Positions 12,501 to 25,322 of a DNA stretch of 64,000 bases are shown one piece after another (the stretch's first letter is position 1; every line of letters begins with the position of its first letter). The notes beneath the pieces were generated by a model. That model was not told where the DNA came from, made no database searches, and saw nothing but the letters and a program-made list of their open reading frames with translations. The position numbers and the translations under genes were made by a program. The stretch comes from Opisthorchis felineus (Eukaryota > Platyhelminthes > Trematoda > Opisthorchiida > Opisthorchiidae), in assembly GCA_004794785.1 (NCBI GenBank), contig SJOL01009849.1, positions 1,810,418-1,874,417 on the forward strand. Direction: 5' to 3'.

Positions 12501-14849
12501 GGAAGTTCCATCAATCTTATTTCGTAATTGAACACCGGGTGCATGTAGAATTGATGTGGGAAACGAGTGCCTGCACTATGTCTCAGCTGAATCACTAGGT
12601 TATATATTTCAAAATATCATATAAACAACCACACTAAGGGACACACCTTGATATCTTCAGCATCGTCTAACGTGAAAAATGAACCTGTCCCTAAAGGACA
12701 GGTAAAGACTGCTGTCAAAATAATGTTCAGATGAGTTTCACCTGTTTTTTTTGATAAAAATAATGTAATATTAATTTGCAAATACACATACATCTGCTGA
12801 TTAAATTTTTCAGCTTCTTCTTCTTGTCTATGCCTAACAAACATTGTCCCAGACGGATTTCCCTACAGTGTCACTTGCTTAGGCAGCCAGACCCATAACG
12901 GGGAGGTGACAACTGAACAATATTAGACTATATTCGTGGAAGAGGTCCTGTTTAACCCTTTGAAATCCATAAGTGTGCTATTGTTTCGATGGAAGCAACT
13001 TTGTCACTTCTGTGTAATATTTTCTCTTCAGAAGTAACCGCCTGGAAACGGTTATGGATTTTTGGGGATTTTTATGCTACTACAGTGTTTAAAGTAATAT
13101 ATTAGTAGAAAAACCAGTAAGCACAAGGATCAGCATTCTAAAACGAGAAGGAAAATTAATGTTTGTCCAATGAAGAAGAATATGATTGCTCTTAGAATTT
13201 CTGCTTGAATTCGCAGGAAGAAGTTTAAACTGATAATTTGTGTGTGTGGTATAGATAAAAACGCGATGCATTGCATCGGTGTGATTTTGGACCACAAGCT
13301 TTGGAATACCTCATAGAGGACCAAATATAAACCGTATCCTGCAATCAGCCACTGCTTATTTGACCTTACGTGGTTTATCGCTTAAATTTTAGCAAAATGG
13401 TCGTCAAATTAACGCTGATTATCCTCATTACTTTAGATTATGAACTGTTTTATCTGGCAACGACCGAGCGACAATGAGCCACAAGTGGAGAGTTAGTTGA
13501 AGTCGATCCTCCTGCGCTGCATAGTGATAACACATCAGTGGGCATCAATGTAAACATGCCGGTAGTGTGATTCGTTCCAATCAAGCGATCTCCTGCATAA
13601 TGTAGTAGAAGGACGGTGTGTACTAGGGGCGATCAAGTGGCAGGACGACACTAATTGCCTCCTACTGCGCAACGACCGATAATAAACCAATAGGGGCAAA
13701 TACCGATCCAAAATATCTGTTAATTAGATAAAGAACAATGATTTAGGAGTCAATATCGAGCCATGGAGGGGAATATTGCCATGGCGGTTGTGTTTCCGAC
13801 ACACATCAAAAGTATGAGTGACTCAATTAATTGGTTGATGAACGATCTGGTTTGCGGAGCCAAGGGACGAACTTTGTCCGCGGACTTAAAGGCACGATCG
13901 TGAACGATTAGGGCAAAGATGCACAATACCCGAAAAATGATGGCGTTGTGCCGTTTGAGTGAAACTTTACTCTCAGGATCTTTCAAATACTTCAGAACTT
14001 AAAGTTCAGGGAACTTTTACACAGCGAACGGCTATGAAATATTTCACAGAAAAGCAATGATGGAGTACCTTAAGACACTTCCATAACGTTACTTAATGAT
14101 GATCATCTCCCAATGCAGGGTGACTCGGTTTCAGAGATACTTACTTCCTGCCCAGGATCGGATATTGCTGGTCGGGTGCGCGCACATACCAGGACCCAGT
14201 ATTGACTTCGATAGCAGACTCCGAGTGCGGACCAATTTTTATTCCAGTTTGGTTTTATTTCAATGGTATTATAGACAAAGCAATTGTTTTGTGAATGGAT
14301 ACACCCAACTTTATGCCCGTTACTTGTGCAAAGCATGACCAACCTGTTATTGACGTCGTAGTTGAAGGAGTTCTGATAGACCTGGCTGACCAAGACAATA
14401 CGTCCAGATCTTGTTTTTAAACACTTTCCCTAAACAGTAAATTTTCGGAATTCTACAAGTTTCAGTACCAACAAACAGTATCCTGAATGTGGGGGTTACC
14501 TTTAGCTCACGCTTATTAGGGAAATAGAGTGCTACGAAAATGTTTGTACAGGGTTTGTATTTCTGATCCTTTATTGAGAAACTAACCGTGTTGAAAGCTC
14601 TTGACACAATATTAGTTTCGTGCTTTTGCCATCCACCGTAGAAGATGAAACAGCCCCGTTAGTGAGCATCTGAAGCGGCGTTGCAATTTGTGACTCTTCT
14701 GCTGAGGGGTTGCATTAAGGGTTCTATACTACAACTGGTCCACATGTTTTATTTCCTAGCCTGGCATGGCGTGCTAGAACCCGCTGAGTTCCATTTATAT
14801 TAGCACCCAATATAACGATGTCGCCGAGAGGTTCTAATTCCGCCACCCA
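9531..14849. other. Intergenic or intronic, no firm feature
   Basis: Apart from the exon-like fragment near 10.3-10.4 kb, nothing is recognisable. A minus frame at 13,750-13,986 (hydrophobic, ending NTTAMAIFPSMARY) is protein-like but has no support. Confidence 0.55.
10292..10439 (-). CDS. Possible exon fragment, unrecognised
   Basis: On the minus strand, after CTGGCACGCTTAG, a frame reads LSDIISVDYITDALSEFSEF, then FDADLCRKVYRIGNMVNKVE, to a stop. Its acidic and hydrophobic spacing looks protein-like. No donor or partner is identified; it could be a transposon relic. Confidence 0.18.
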
Positions 14850-15130
14850 GGTTCACTGGTTTACTCCAACTCGCCATATATCCAAATCGCCGATGACGAA
14901 TCGGAATAGCGCCGATGAGAATGGACAAACGTGGTTTACACCCGTTATGAAATCAAACGGAATTTCCTTCCCCGATTCGCAGCTCAACGTCTTTAATCGA
15001 AATTCTTGGGGCTGAATGAAATGCAGGAACCTTGTGAGACGACGTTGGCCTATCATGATTCATGGTTTTGGAGGTCAAATGCCTTGCGAAAGTCAACAAA
15101 ACCAGGCGATGGTACGTCGCTGAAATTGGA
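14850..15130 (-). mobile_element. Small LINE reverse-transcriptase relic
   Basis: Minus strand: GFVDFRKAFDLQNHES at about 15,105-15,060 (RT motif A with its aspartate). About 120 bases on, in another frame, comes IPFDFITGVNHVCPFSSALF RFVIG, corresponding to the TGVRQGCxxSPxLFxFVI motif B with Arg-Gln-Gly lost. The order and spacing fit a LINE RT with an internal deletion. No motif C is seen downstream. It appears to be a different family from the 5 kb and 59 kb copies. Confidence 0.65.
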
Positions 15131-16513
15131 GCTGATTTGCTAGGGTAGATATTTATTCTATGAACTTCTCCCGGAAATGAAGCTTCCTTGAGTTGTATTT
15201 GCTAATTTGTCTATTTTCAGGAAAACTTCACAGCAGAAAAGATGCGAAAAATTTAATGACTATTTTTGCAAGCCCGTCAGCGTGATAGCAGTCTTTCGGA
15301 ACTTGAGAGTAAATTAAAAGCACTTTGGCTCTTTATAAGTGGTTTCACCTTGAAATTTGCAGAACGCTCAAAGAGAGCTCTCAAAGATCTTCGAAGTACC
15401 ATTTTTAGCGATGTTCAGGATGTCTTGATAAACTCCGACTGACTGTCATCTTTCAACGGTATCTGATTTTGCTGTTGAAAACAGCCTAAGTATTCAAGCA
15501 ATCTCTTCCACACGAATGGCCATGTGTGTTAGTTGCCCCCGTCAATCTTGCATTTACTTAGCCTTGATCGGTTTGGCAGCCTAACTCATGGTTTGGCCGT
15601 TGTATCATGAGTCGGCTTCATAATAACCCAGGAATTAATAGGCTGTCCTTCAAATTTACATGCCTCCTGAGCAGACCCCTTAACAGGATATTTGAGCCTA
15701 CTTTCTTCATTTTAGAGTCTGTTTACTGCGACCTGTGATCTAAACAGTCAATGCAGCCGAAAGTGCGTTCATTTGTGCTGCTCAGTTGAGCAGACTGTAT
15801 TAAAAGAATTGTGTGTCCCCTGTTTCCACTAAAATCGTCAACGATCTACCCTGTTATTACTGTTTGCTGCTTACGTTTTGTGCTCCATAAAACCACAGTT
15901 GTGCGGGATTTGTTGGAGAGCGAGCATGATATAGAGTTTTCAGATGGCCTTTCAGGATTTCCCATGAAGGTCATTGAGGAGTGATACAAGTGACGACCCC
16001 ATTAATTTTTGTGACCAAATAATCACTCTGTTTCAAAAAAAACAATCTAGCTGCAATCATAAATTATATTCCAGTGTGCCATCCCTTTACTGGGATCCAG
16101 TCGGCCAAAGTTTTATTCTTGGCCACTTTATCGTACCTCTCTAACTCAGCTGACGTTTTCCCAAGGATACGCTTCTTGTCCATCTGATTTTTTCTGTGTT
16201 GACACGGAACAGCATTTCTTGTTCAACCCAATCTGCATGACACACAATAAACTTCAATAGAATAGCGGAAGACGAGGTGGTGTTTGCACATCATTTGCCG
16301 GTTAGTGAGCATACGCTTCTACGGCGAGGTGGAGGGTGGATTGGCTAGAATTCATGGGTGGGAATTTCACTTCTTGGTCAAACAACCTAGAGCAGGTGTT
16401 TGATCATCCGGAAGGACTTGTGGGTTATTATCTCTGCGCATGTGTGCCCGCGGATTCGAGCTCCTCTGTTAACGTTATCATAAGTTTTTTGCTGGACTTT
16501 TAGAAACCCTTAC

Positions 16514-16732
16514 CATATTACCCTCTACCCTTTTGAAGACTCGTGTTTCTCCATACTGGTATGATTTTGCAAGCGACGAGAAGTTATCCCTAAATCCCTC
16601 CAGAATATTTTGCATTGTGCGAAACGGAGATTGGTAGCGAACGTCGGTAGCATCACATAAATAAACATTAGAAAATGGTTTTTCAAAAATACACTGGCAC
16701 TCTTTTCCTGGATTTGCTGAACTCTTCATTTG
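16514..16732 (-). CDS. Candidate internal exon, possibly SEA-domain-like
   Basis: On the minus strand, after a modest acceptor (ACTTTGTGAG), 73 codons are open to a donor ATG|GTAAGG at 16,513, phase 0 at both ends. The peptide includes ECQCIFEKPFSNVYLCDATD, then YQSPFRTMQNILEGF, then TRVFKRVEGNMV. The pattern of an F-rich helix followed by V-x-x-F/V-x-x-G-x-x-V is reminiscent of SEA domains of extracellular proteins, but this is a visual impression without alignment. Confidence 0.3.
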
Positions 16733-19311
16733 CTCACAAAGTTAAGGATATAGGAACAAGACACCGAAAGAATTATTTCCAGTCAAATGCCAGCCACGTA
16801 TGAAAATATTTCCACGTCAACAGAAGTAATATTACTGCGTTCCCTCTTCTAAACCATCCTTCCCGAAAAATGCTCCCTGGTAAATCCTCGGTTAATGAGC
16901 TAATATTCTCCTCAAATTCCCACCACCGATTACTGAAACCGAATCGAACTGTTTTCAGGAGCTTCAGTAATTAGATCAAAATTCGTACAAAAGCGTACTG
17001 GAATCAAAAGGGTATGAATTTTCTCCTAACAATAAAAGTAAACGAAGGCTACCCCAAGGCAATGTTGCAGCCTCACACTTAGTTGTGGTGGTTTTTAAGT
17101 GACCTGTTCACCCAACAATAGCTGTACTAGGAAAAAACTCACGAACTTTTGATTTTCTCCCCCAAATCACAACTTAGGTGGCGTCTATTTAAAAGAAATG
17201 AATAAACGTTGGGGAAGTTTAGTTTCGGCGAGACTTTCACAATTTATAATAAGCGAGATGAAAATCCTCACATACAACCAAGATGAACGCTGGGACTTTC
17301 GTCTTGGAATTTTTGACCTTGGCGCTTTCAAGTATCTCTTGCGAGCTGTAATATTCCTTCCACTTGGTGCCACTATGGAGCGCTTTTGTGCAAAAATAAT
17401 GAGAAGTAATCATCCACCCTCACAATGCGCGTTTGCTAATCGTGTCCCAAATTTTGTCGGACAGTTCGCTACTACCCTATTTACGTTCGTCTGAAGGAAA
17501 GATTACTCCACTGACTAACACATGATTGTCATAACCACGTCTAAATGAATCCCTTCTTTCTAGTTGGTGGGGCACACAACTGGGCTCTACTTATTGCGCG
17601 GTTATGATTTCACCCTTTTGATAAACAATTTGCGAGCATGCAACCTGCAGAAATTGCCTTGACTGAGTTCTAAATTTAGGAAAGGTGTTCCTCGCTTATT
17701 TCTTCCTTACCATTCTGAGCCTGCGGAAAGTGTTTGTAGTGTTTTCCGCTTGTTGTTTGAACTCCTAATTGTACGCGAAAAATTTGACTAGCATTGCAAT
17801 CGATGACCAATTACGGACACTATGGATAGCGTAGAAAATATTGCAACTATGGAGAGTATTGCAGCACCGTGATACCCGCCACTGTGGATTTTGAAGCCTA
17901 ACTTCATAATTTAATGCATTTTGAGCAAGAAGGATGAATTTTCACTTTCTTTAACATAAGTTCTATAACACTGGGTGTTACAGTCAGTTTTTTCGATGAA
18001 GTCTCTACTGGCTAATATTGTAATTAATGGACCATACACTCAAAATACTTGCATAAAGGCGGTTTAGACAGTGAAGCCTAGGGCAAAAAACTGGGTATTT
18101 AAATCGGTCATCGGGGTCAATAAAGAACCGTGGCCACTGCGGAGTCAATACTTTTAGGTGACGTTTTTGACGACATGGAGCTAGTTAGTGTATTGGAAAG
18201 TTGATCGCCTCAGCGTTTTGTCGAACGACTTTGGAACGTCATGATGACATCCAATACATCAGACCAAACATATCTGCATGAATTACGGTTACGACGCCAA
18301 GCCCATTTATATTCGTGATTTCATTTTGCTCATTCAGTAGTTGAATGAAAAACATTTCTACATGAACAGGTTAGTTGAAACTGTATGAATGAGCAGTGAT
18401 ATTTTGACATGAGCTGTAAGTGGTGTAGTAAATATCGTCCCGGTAAGTTGGGTCAGCTTGACACATGACCACCGACAGAGCCCCGGTGACCAACCTCTGC
18501 ATTCACATTTTGCGTATACAGCGCTGTTTGACTCAGAAAAGAAATCTCAAAACTTTTATGTGCTTTGGACTATAAACGATTCGTTCAGAAAGCTTACTAT
18601 GCTCAAACGAATGTACATGGGAAGTCGAGCATTTTCGTTGGCTTTTGAATATGCTTCCCAGCACATTTAACATGGGCAGACGATTAGCAAACAATTCAAT
18701 GAATCTATTCGAAATTGGGCTTTAGGATCCATTCTTTTACTGTCTTTGTTCGCTTATAGCGGATCAGTGAAATCACATTCTTTCAGAAGATTAAGATTCA
18801 CCAGGTACCTTCGACAACCACACACAGGAGTGAAGCTCTCCTCAGTGACAACGTGTTTATCCATATTGTACCCGTAGTTTCGTTGATTTAACCTTATCGG
18901 TGTAATTCAGAGAATTAGTAGTATTGCTATATAATTGGGAGAAATTAACCACCTTTTATTTGGTAGTCAAGATTTAGCTTAGTATCATCTCATTTTTCAC
19001 GCCCGCAATGGAGTGAATCCTAATCACTGTTTACTAAGTAAACATGTATCCATAACATCTGGTAGAGTCCTGAAGCATAAATTTCCATAATGAATGTCTT
19101 TTATGCACGCCGATTTAGGTTTTGATGATGACAATTTCCTAGCTTCTGATCAATTAAAATACTAAGTAAGATTTTGAAACTTCCCCAACATTTAAATGAG
19201 CAAACGATTTGTCTTTTGGATGATAAGTATGTTCAAATGCATTCTTGTGGAGGTATTTTAGCTGAAAAACGCAGCACAACGCTTTAACAGAGGTTTATTT
19301 GAGCGAAAAAC

Positions 19312-19568
19312 ATGGAACCTGTTGGATTGCTCCGGTTTTCAGTGCTGGCTGAGGTAGGTAACAGCCAGAGCATACTATCTCTATGTTGCATCAAAGTCTT
19401 TATTCCCCTGTTTAGTCTTTTAGGAAGCACACACAGCTTTAGTCACGAAGACTGCTATCAACTTGCTATCAAATTCCAGATGACTTGCACGTCCACTGCG
19501 CAGGAACAAACTTTTCAGCTATTCCGGTCGGACTGCGTAGATATTCTTGTCTCGCCTATATCTGCAAT
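19312..19568 (+). CDS. Candidate coding exon, unrecognised
   Basis: An ATG at 19,312 opens a frame that runs into a strong donor (GCAAT|GTAAGT at 19,569). A good acceptor (CCCCTGTTTAG, ending 19,415) also sits within it, so the real exon may be 19,416-19,568. The peptide after the acceptor includes FSHEDCYQLAIKFQMTC and FQLFRSDCVDILVSP. The upstream part is hydrophobic (CCIKVFIPLFSLL). A GAG|GTAGGT at 19,354 would give a 62-base intron but breaks phase. No domain is recognised and no partner exon is identified. Confidence 0.3.
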
Positions 19569-20738
19569 GTAAGTAGTAAAAATGAGATGTTTCTGTGTGG
19601 TTTTACCACCCAAGTGTAGTTGAAAAATCGGCTGTAAAACTCGTTTGATGCGGTTTCTAAGCGCTAAATTGGACGGCCCTTTTCAATTATGGAGCACATA
19701 CTACCAGCGGCCAGAAGTTTTTCTGCACCGCCGGAGTTGTCTTAAACCGTCGCAACAATTTACTCACCTAGATAATATGTGGAAATATTCCGCACGCATG
19801 TAATTTTGGAATATGTGCGCTACAAAGATGACTAACTTGGAAAGCATCATACAGATATTTATATAAGGAAAGTACATTATTCAAGTCAGAGATCTACAAC
19901 TTTTATTCTTTAGAATCATATGTCTGTTTTTCTGAGTAACCACTAAAATGGTATTGCGAGAATCCCCATCCCGAACTTGTGCAGATTACAGGAACGTTTT
20001 CGAGACGGCTGCTTTGGACAGAAATATAAAACTGTCCGCATAATGAAAATGGAATGACAATGCTAATATAAGTCCACCTTCCACCATTATTAGGCGTAAG
20101 TTTTGCTTGTTCTGGCTACAATTTAGGCATACATCATGAAGATTCCCGAAAACGTTTGTTGACCCATTCGCTTAGCTTGCGCGTGATAGGATGTACACAT
20201 TGAATTGTACCGATCAAACAGCGGTCATGTTGAAATGCTTAAAGCTTTCTTAGAAAAAGTGAGCGTCAAACAAAATTCTTTGAATCTGTTTTTAGAAAAA
20301 AACTTCTGAACCTTCTATTGGCTCAACAGGTGGTGATATCCTTAGAAGTAAACACGAAGGGCGGTTTATGCTATGTGTCGCAAACATTTTCTGTATCACA
20401 ATTTCACTTATGCTCACATAGTATGCTGTGCTAACTAAGCACACACCCCAACTCCGACAACCTGGATCGTTACCACTCGTCTCATCGCAAACCTGCAGGC
20501 GGAACTAAAATCATGAGAAGCTGTTTTCATCTGGTTCAAGACCAGGTAGTAAGGCTATGTGTTTAGGTGATGGGCGTGCCGATTGACAGATACACTCTAA
20601 TGTGGCTTTGGTAGGTGGCTTATATGAATCCAGTTAAATCTTTCGTTTACGAATGTTTACTTAAACTGAGTTTATTGCATCAGGCCGCCTCATATTTCGG
20701 CACGATATCCGAAATATCACAGTACGTTGCGGTCTAGA

Positions 20739-21290
20739 CGTAAAGCACTACTCACAAGGTTGGTAAAGACTCTTCGACAGCCCGCGACATGTTTCATTCT
20801 TATTAAGGCTCATCACGTAGGCAACGTCCCCGAGGTTTCGTCAAACTCATGTTTCAGATGAACCCAAATTGCACGAAATTCGACTAATACGCTCATCTAC
20901 ATACCACTTTGGTTTTCACGGGAGACTCACATGGAATCCAGCTGAATATCTCGCTTATGATGTTCTTTAATCTAATTGAGTCAGCCAGTAGTTAGTATAT
21001 GAACGAATGTGGATAAAAACTAACGAAACCGAGGCCGCCTGGTGCAGCACATTCAGTTTAAGCGGACCATTATAGACAGGAAATTCAGCTGGATCCAGTT
21101 AAACCTGATTTCAACACCAAATCTGTGTGCAAATGGAAGCATTTGTCAAAAGCACTCCAGTTTGGGTGCAAGTAGAACATGAACTTAACGGAAACCTGAG
21201 GACTTCGATTAACTAGTGAATCTTAAGAGGGGCGAAACTGGCCCTGGGCTGCCGAATGGTTTTCAAAAACCCTTTGAATAGTGTATTATG
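20739..21290. repeat. Fold-back repeat FB1, copy 2 (complete two-arm copy)
   Basis: The forward arm (about 20,739-20,990) begins aaagcactactcacaagg and contains cttcgacagcccgcgac and gtccccgaggtttcgtcaa. After a short centre containing gaggccgcctggtgcagcac, an inverted arm (about 21,040-21,290) ends near gaatagtgtattatg. Both ends therefore carry the same sequence in opposite orientation, giving a long imperfect hairpin of roughly 250-base arms. No coding capacity. Confidence 0.8.
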
Positions 21291-21359
21291 TCTATATATA
21301 CTCTAATTCGGCAGCTATACTTTAAAGACCAGACCGTAAATAAGATTTCGAATATATAC

Positions 21360-21900
21360 GTAATGCACTACTCATAAGGTTGCTGAAAATTCTTCGACAG
21401 CCCACGACCGGTTTCACCCTTTTCGGGGTTCATCAGGTAGGCGCGGTCCCCGACTTTCCGTCAAACTTATTTTCTACTTGAAACCAAATTACACAAAATT
21501 AGCGAAATACACTCATTTGCAAACAAATTTGGTTTTGCGAGAGACTCACCTGGAACCCAGCTGAATCTCTCATTTGTGATGTTTCCAGGCAACCGAATGT
21601 GCTGCAATTTGGTCTCAAGTTGAACATAAGGTTGACGGAAACTCGAAGAGTGCGCCTACATGATGATCCCCAAGAAGGGCGAAACCGGTGGTGGACTGTC
21701 GAAGAATTTTCAGCAACCTTATGAGCAGTGCATTATGTATATGCCTGTATCGCGATATCTCGAATACCAATATCTCGTACCAACTGCAAAAAGGGCGGCC
21801 TGGTGGATACATCACAAACAAGAGATCTAGCTAGGTTCCAGGTGAGTTTCTCGCAAAACCAAATTTGTTTGCAAATGGGTGTATTTCGCTAAGATTTCGA
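21360..21900. repeat. Fold-back repeat FB1, copy 3
   Basis: The forward arm (21,360-21,595) starts taatgcactactcataagg and is the closest to the consensus. The inverted outer arm (about 21,620-21,735) ends agcaaccttatgagcagtgc. A further inverted inner piece at 21,790-21,895 (ggttccaggtgagtttctcg, then caaatttgtttgcaaatggg) shows rearrangement. It lies only 70 bases from copy 2. Confidence 0.8.
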
Positions 21901-24900
21901 ATAATTTGTATATATCTCATTTCATGGAATTTCCGGAATTCTATCAGAATGCGGGTCAAAAGACAGGCCAATCATTAGTTGAATTTTGTGATTCGAGCAG
22001 AGTTCATGCTTAATCTTCTTAGTCTCAGAATGAATGCCTGAAACACAGGAATGGAGCCACATTATTTTCCAAACGTGAATGTGGTTCAAGTCAACATAAG
22101 AGTAGCTTGTCCAATCCTTAAGCTAAATTTTTACCTGTACAAAGATAACGGCTTTACTTTAACGGAAATAGGTAAACTCTTCAAATTTTTGAGCAAAGTG
22201 CGATTTCACCCAAGGCGTACTGCTAAAGACAAACTCTGATAGCGGCAAAGTAGGTTTCTGATTCACTCATTTATATAAGCCAGCACACTGCTTCTAAAAA
22301 TAAAAGTACAGATAGACAAAAATATTAACTCGTAACAAGTAGAGCAATGTAGTGGCTCTAGGCAAAAGGGTAAATGACAAGTAGACCACATGAAACATTT
22401 CCGTTTTCGTGAAAATGTTCGGAGAGAGTCAGTTTATCTTAAGAGAGCTTTGCATCGACCTAAGCACTACTCAGAATTCGGATTTAGATTCAGGACATCA
22501 GTACATCCCATAATATAACTAGCAAATGGTGAAAAAAGCGGAGCTATTGTAAAGAATGCGAAGAGGTTTAGATAAGGAAGGAACTCTCCTAACAGGTTAA
22601 ATACAATTCCTATCTGCTTTGTCCAGAGGAATTCGTGTGCTTCGGGAACACTGAAGTATTCCACGGATACAGACTTTGCGATGGTTTGCTCAGTAGCAAA
22701 TCACTAACGAGTGGATTATTGTGCACGCCTATTTAGAGCCAGAATAAACACATTCAAAGACTTTTAAAGACATTCAAGTGAGAGACACGAAAATATATCT
22801 TAACGTCCTATTCAACCTTCTGCCACAACCGTTGCACTGATTCCAGTCTACTTGAGTCTATCTGATAAACGCGGTCTGTTGGCAAACGTGGTTAATCGCT
22901 TCTTGTTTTAATCCCCGCAACGTACGTTTCCAAAGGCAGATCTTTGTTCTTTGTTTACATCCGACCCTTCACTCCACATAAACCGCAAGACAAGATACCT
23001 GTCTTCACCCAGAATATGGGTGTTTTACTCCTCCTGCTGTTTCGCGTAATATGATTGGCGAACGACAAGGAAACACGCTAAGAAAATACGTGAGCATCTG
23101 TCTTGCCGGAAAGTCACTAAACTCGATGGATATGGCAAAATCTCAATTGCATCGCACCTTATTGACACTGATCACGTATCAATCCAAACCAGTCGTTTGA
23201 CATTATCTACAAAGGTCCTAATACACTGCTAGTATCGATATAAAGGCGTAACTTAACTTCAGTCATAGCAGCTGAAATACGACTGTGAAATACGCTACTA
23301 TGCTGTCAAAATGATCTGTATTACCTCTGACTCTGCCTTCATCACATGTTACAAATCGATCGACCCGAGCGTTCAGCGGACTTCTTGACCAACTTACAAC
23401 GTTCCGTTTGATTCGACTTGGGTTTCACTGACAACCAATTTTCCAAGTTCACGTGTTCTTAATTCAGTGACAAATCTTAGCAGTTGATTTCGTCATTTAT
23501 CCGTATTTTGGCCATTGCATACGTGCTGAGCTGATGGTGAGATCTCCAAAAGATTGATGTCCGTTACCCTGTTTTCTTGTTGGAATTTATGATTTAAATA
23601 ACATTATGAGTTGAACAGCTGTCTAGCAAACTTCTTGAGATATCCAAGATCGAATAAGAATATACGGCGTAAAAACTCTATCTAAATACTGTAATTGACA
23701 TTACAGCTGGAGTATTTTCCAAATTTGTTGATGCAAGCATTTGAATGCACTTTTTCCTAATCCAGCAGCAATTGAGTGAGGTTTCCAACTACCTTGAGTT
23801 CCCCCTCTTAAAGCTAGCACAAAGACGCCGTATACACTTCTTGAACATAAAGACTGCGCGGAAGGCCTTTTACCGAAGGCACTACTCGGTAGTGATGAGA
23901 AAAGCTGTGGGAGAGTTTTACAGCGAAACAGAACTGAACCTGATGTTACATCTCACCTGGGACAATCACATCCAATAGACTGAACGACAATTTTCTTGTA
24001 CGTGTGGTTTATTCTCGCATTAATTTTTTTAAAGTTAAAATAATGAGAAGAAAAGAAGAACTACTCACTCTTATTTTCACGGAGTTATCAAAATACAAGC
24101 AAGTCTTGTAGTTAATAAGAGCTGCATTGTATACATCATGGAGAGTCTTAATAATTACCTCAGTCTGGAATTTTACTAGATGTTTTCTGCGTCTATCGAC
24201 GCATGCCGTTATTTTACTGTACTCAGTTTTCTATTCTTCCAGCTTTACGGCACATCCGGATTGGCCAGTCACCATGCGTAAACTTCACGTTACGTCATAT
24301 CAAAACGAATTTCAACGACTTCACCGGAACGATTTATTCCCCGATTGAATAGGTAGAACATCATTGCTCCCATATACATTTGATAAACCCCATTTTCCGG
24401 CTCATTAGCACCAGCTTATCGTAGACAGTTTCACTCAGAGTACAAACTACGAGTTAGTCATTCAAATGTTTCAAGGGGCATTCCGATCGTTTCGAGCAAA
24501 CTATGGACGGAGCAAACATAAAAAACACATTTAACACTTTAGAGTTACAAAATGTTTTGGCAGATGGAAGATTGTAACAAAATACAAAAGGAATCATACC
24601 AGATGCCTCCATGTTTATTAGCTGTCGAGGTAAACCATGTTATCTGGTCAGAGTAACTCCAAGTGAACGTGAGAGTTATATTTTCGTGGTAGCTTGACAA
24701 ATATTCATCTAGAATGAAATGGCATTCGTTAGAAAAATTACAGCCATGCTGTAACCTGCTAGGTCGGGAAATAACGGGAGCGTTATAATCCCACTATTCT
24801 TTCTCTGATCACAGTTTACTTTGGTGTGCCCTCAGAAACTCAAAGGTATATGAAAATTGTACTCTAAAATAATCGGGCTTACTCTTTTAGTTCACTTCAC

Positions 24901-25067
24901 CAGAACTAATATTTTAGATAAATCTTCTGAACTCAGTACTCAACCTTGTGAGATTCCAGAGACAGCTGTATTGTTACTGAGGAGATGCTGGTAAAATTTC
25001 AGATTTACACCACTGTTGCTAAAACAGTTTGGGCAAATTGATACAAAAATAAACATGCCGTTCCTTG
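21901..25067. other. Intergenic or intronic, no firm feature
   Basis: Nothing is recognised except the possible terminal exon at 23.75-23.98 kb. Confidence 0.55.
23746..23978 (+). CDS. Possible terminal exon, unrecognised
   Basis: After a pyrimidine-rich TTTTTCCTAATCCAGCAG an open frame reads QQLSEVSNYLEFPLLKLAQR, then RRHYSVVMRKAVGEFYSE, to a TAG at 23,976. Its composition is protein-like (amphipathic, Lys/Arg-rich) but there is no recognisable domain, no clear polyadenylation signal and no partner exon. Confidence 0.2.
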
Positions 25068-25322
25068 GGTATACACTACATGAAGGTTACTAGTACTTTT
25101 CGACAGCTCCCTACCTGTCCCAATATTTTGCGAGTCATCAAGTAAGCGTTGTTTCCTATTTTCCGCCAACCTTATTTTCTACCTAAACATTAAACTGTAC
25201 TTGAGTAGCGAAGTTCACTTGCTTGAAATTAAGAAATGTACGACTGTTGAAAGGCCATAAAAAGAAAGATAACTCTCCCAGCTGTCGGGGTGTTCCATCA
25301 ACCTTTTGATAGGTATATTATG
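25068..25322. repeat. Fold-back repeat FB1, copy 4 (decayed)
   Basis: The forward arm at 25,070-25,200 (tacactacatgaaggttact, cttttcgacagctccctac, then cgccaaccttattttctac) and an inverted arm end at 25,275-25,322 (agctgtcggggtgttc, then caaccttttgatagg) match the FB1 consensus. The middle has been lost. Confidence 0.6.

Larger units (their letters stand above)
15131..20738. other. Intergenic or intronic, two exon candidates only
   Basis: Contains the candidates at 16.5 kb (-) and 19.3 kb (+). The remainder is AT-rich with no recognisable repeat or coding homology. Confidence 0.55.

Noticed and set aside
13750..13986. 78-codon hydrophobic minus-strand frame
   Set aside because: Protein-like in appearance, but no homology recognised, no splice-like borders, and the length is common by chance here.
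20739..21290. CRISPR-like or tandem-repeat array
   Set aside because: The repeats are long inverted arms without regular spacers, and the sequence is eukaryotic.
21615..21821. 68-codon minus-strand open frame
   Set aside because: Is the FB1 outer arm read in one frame. Other copies break the frame.
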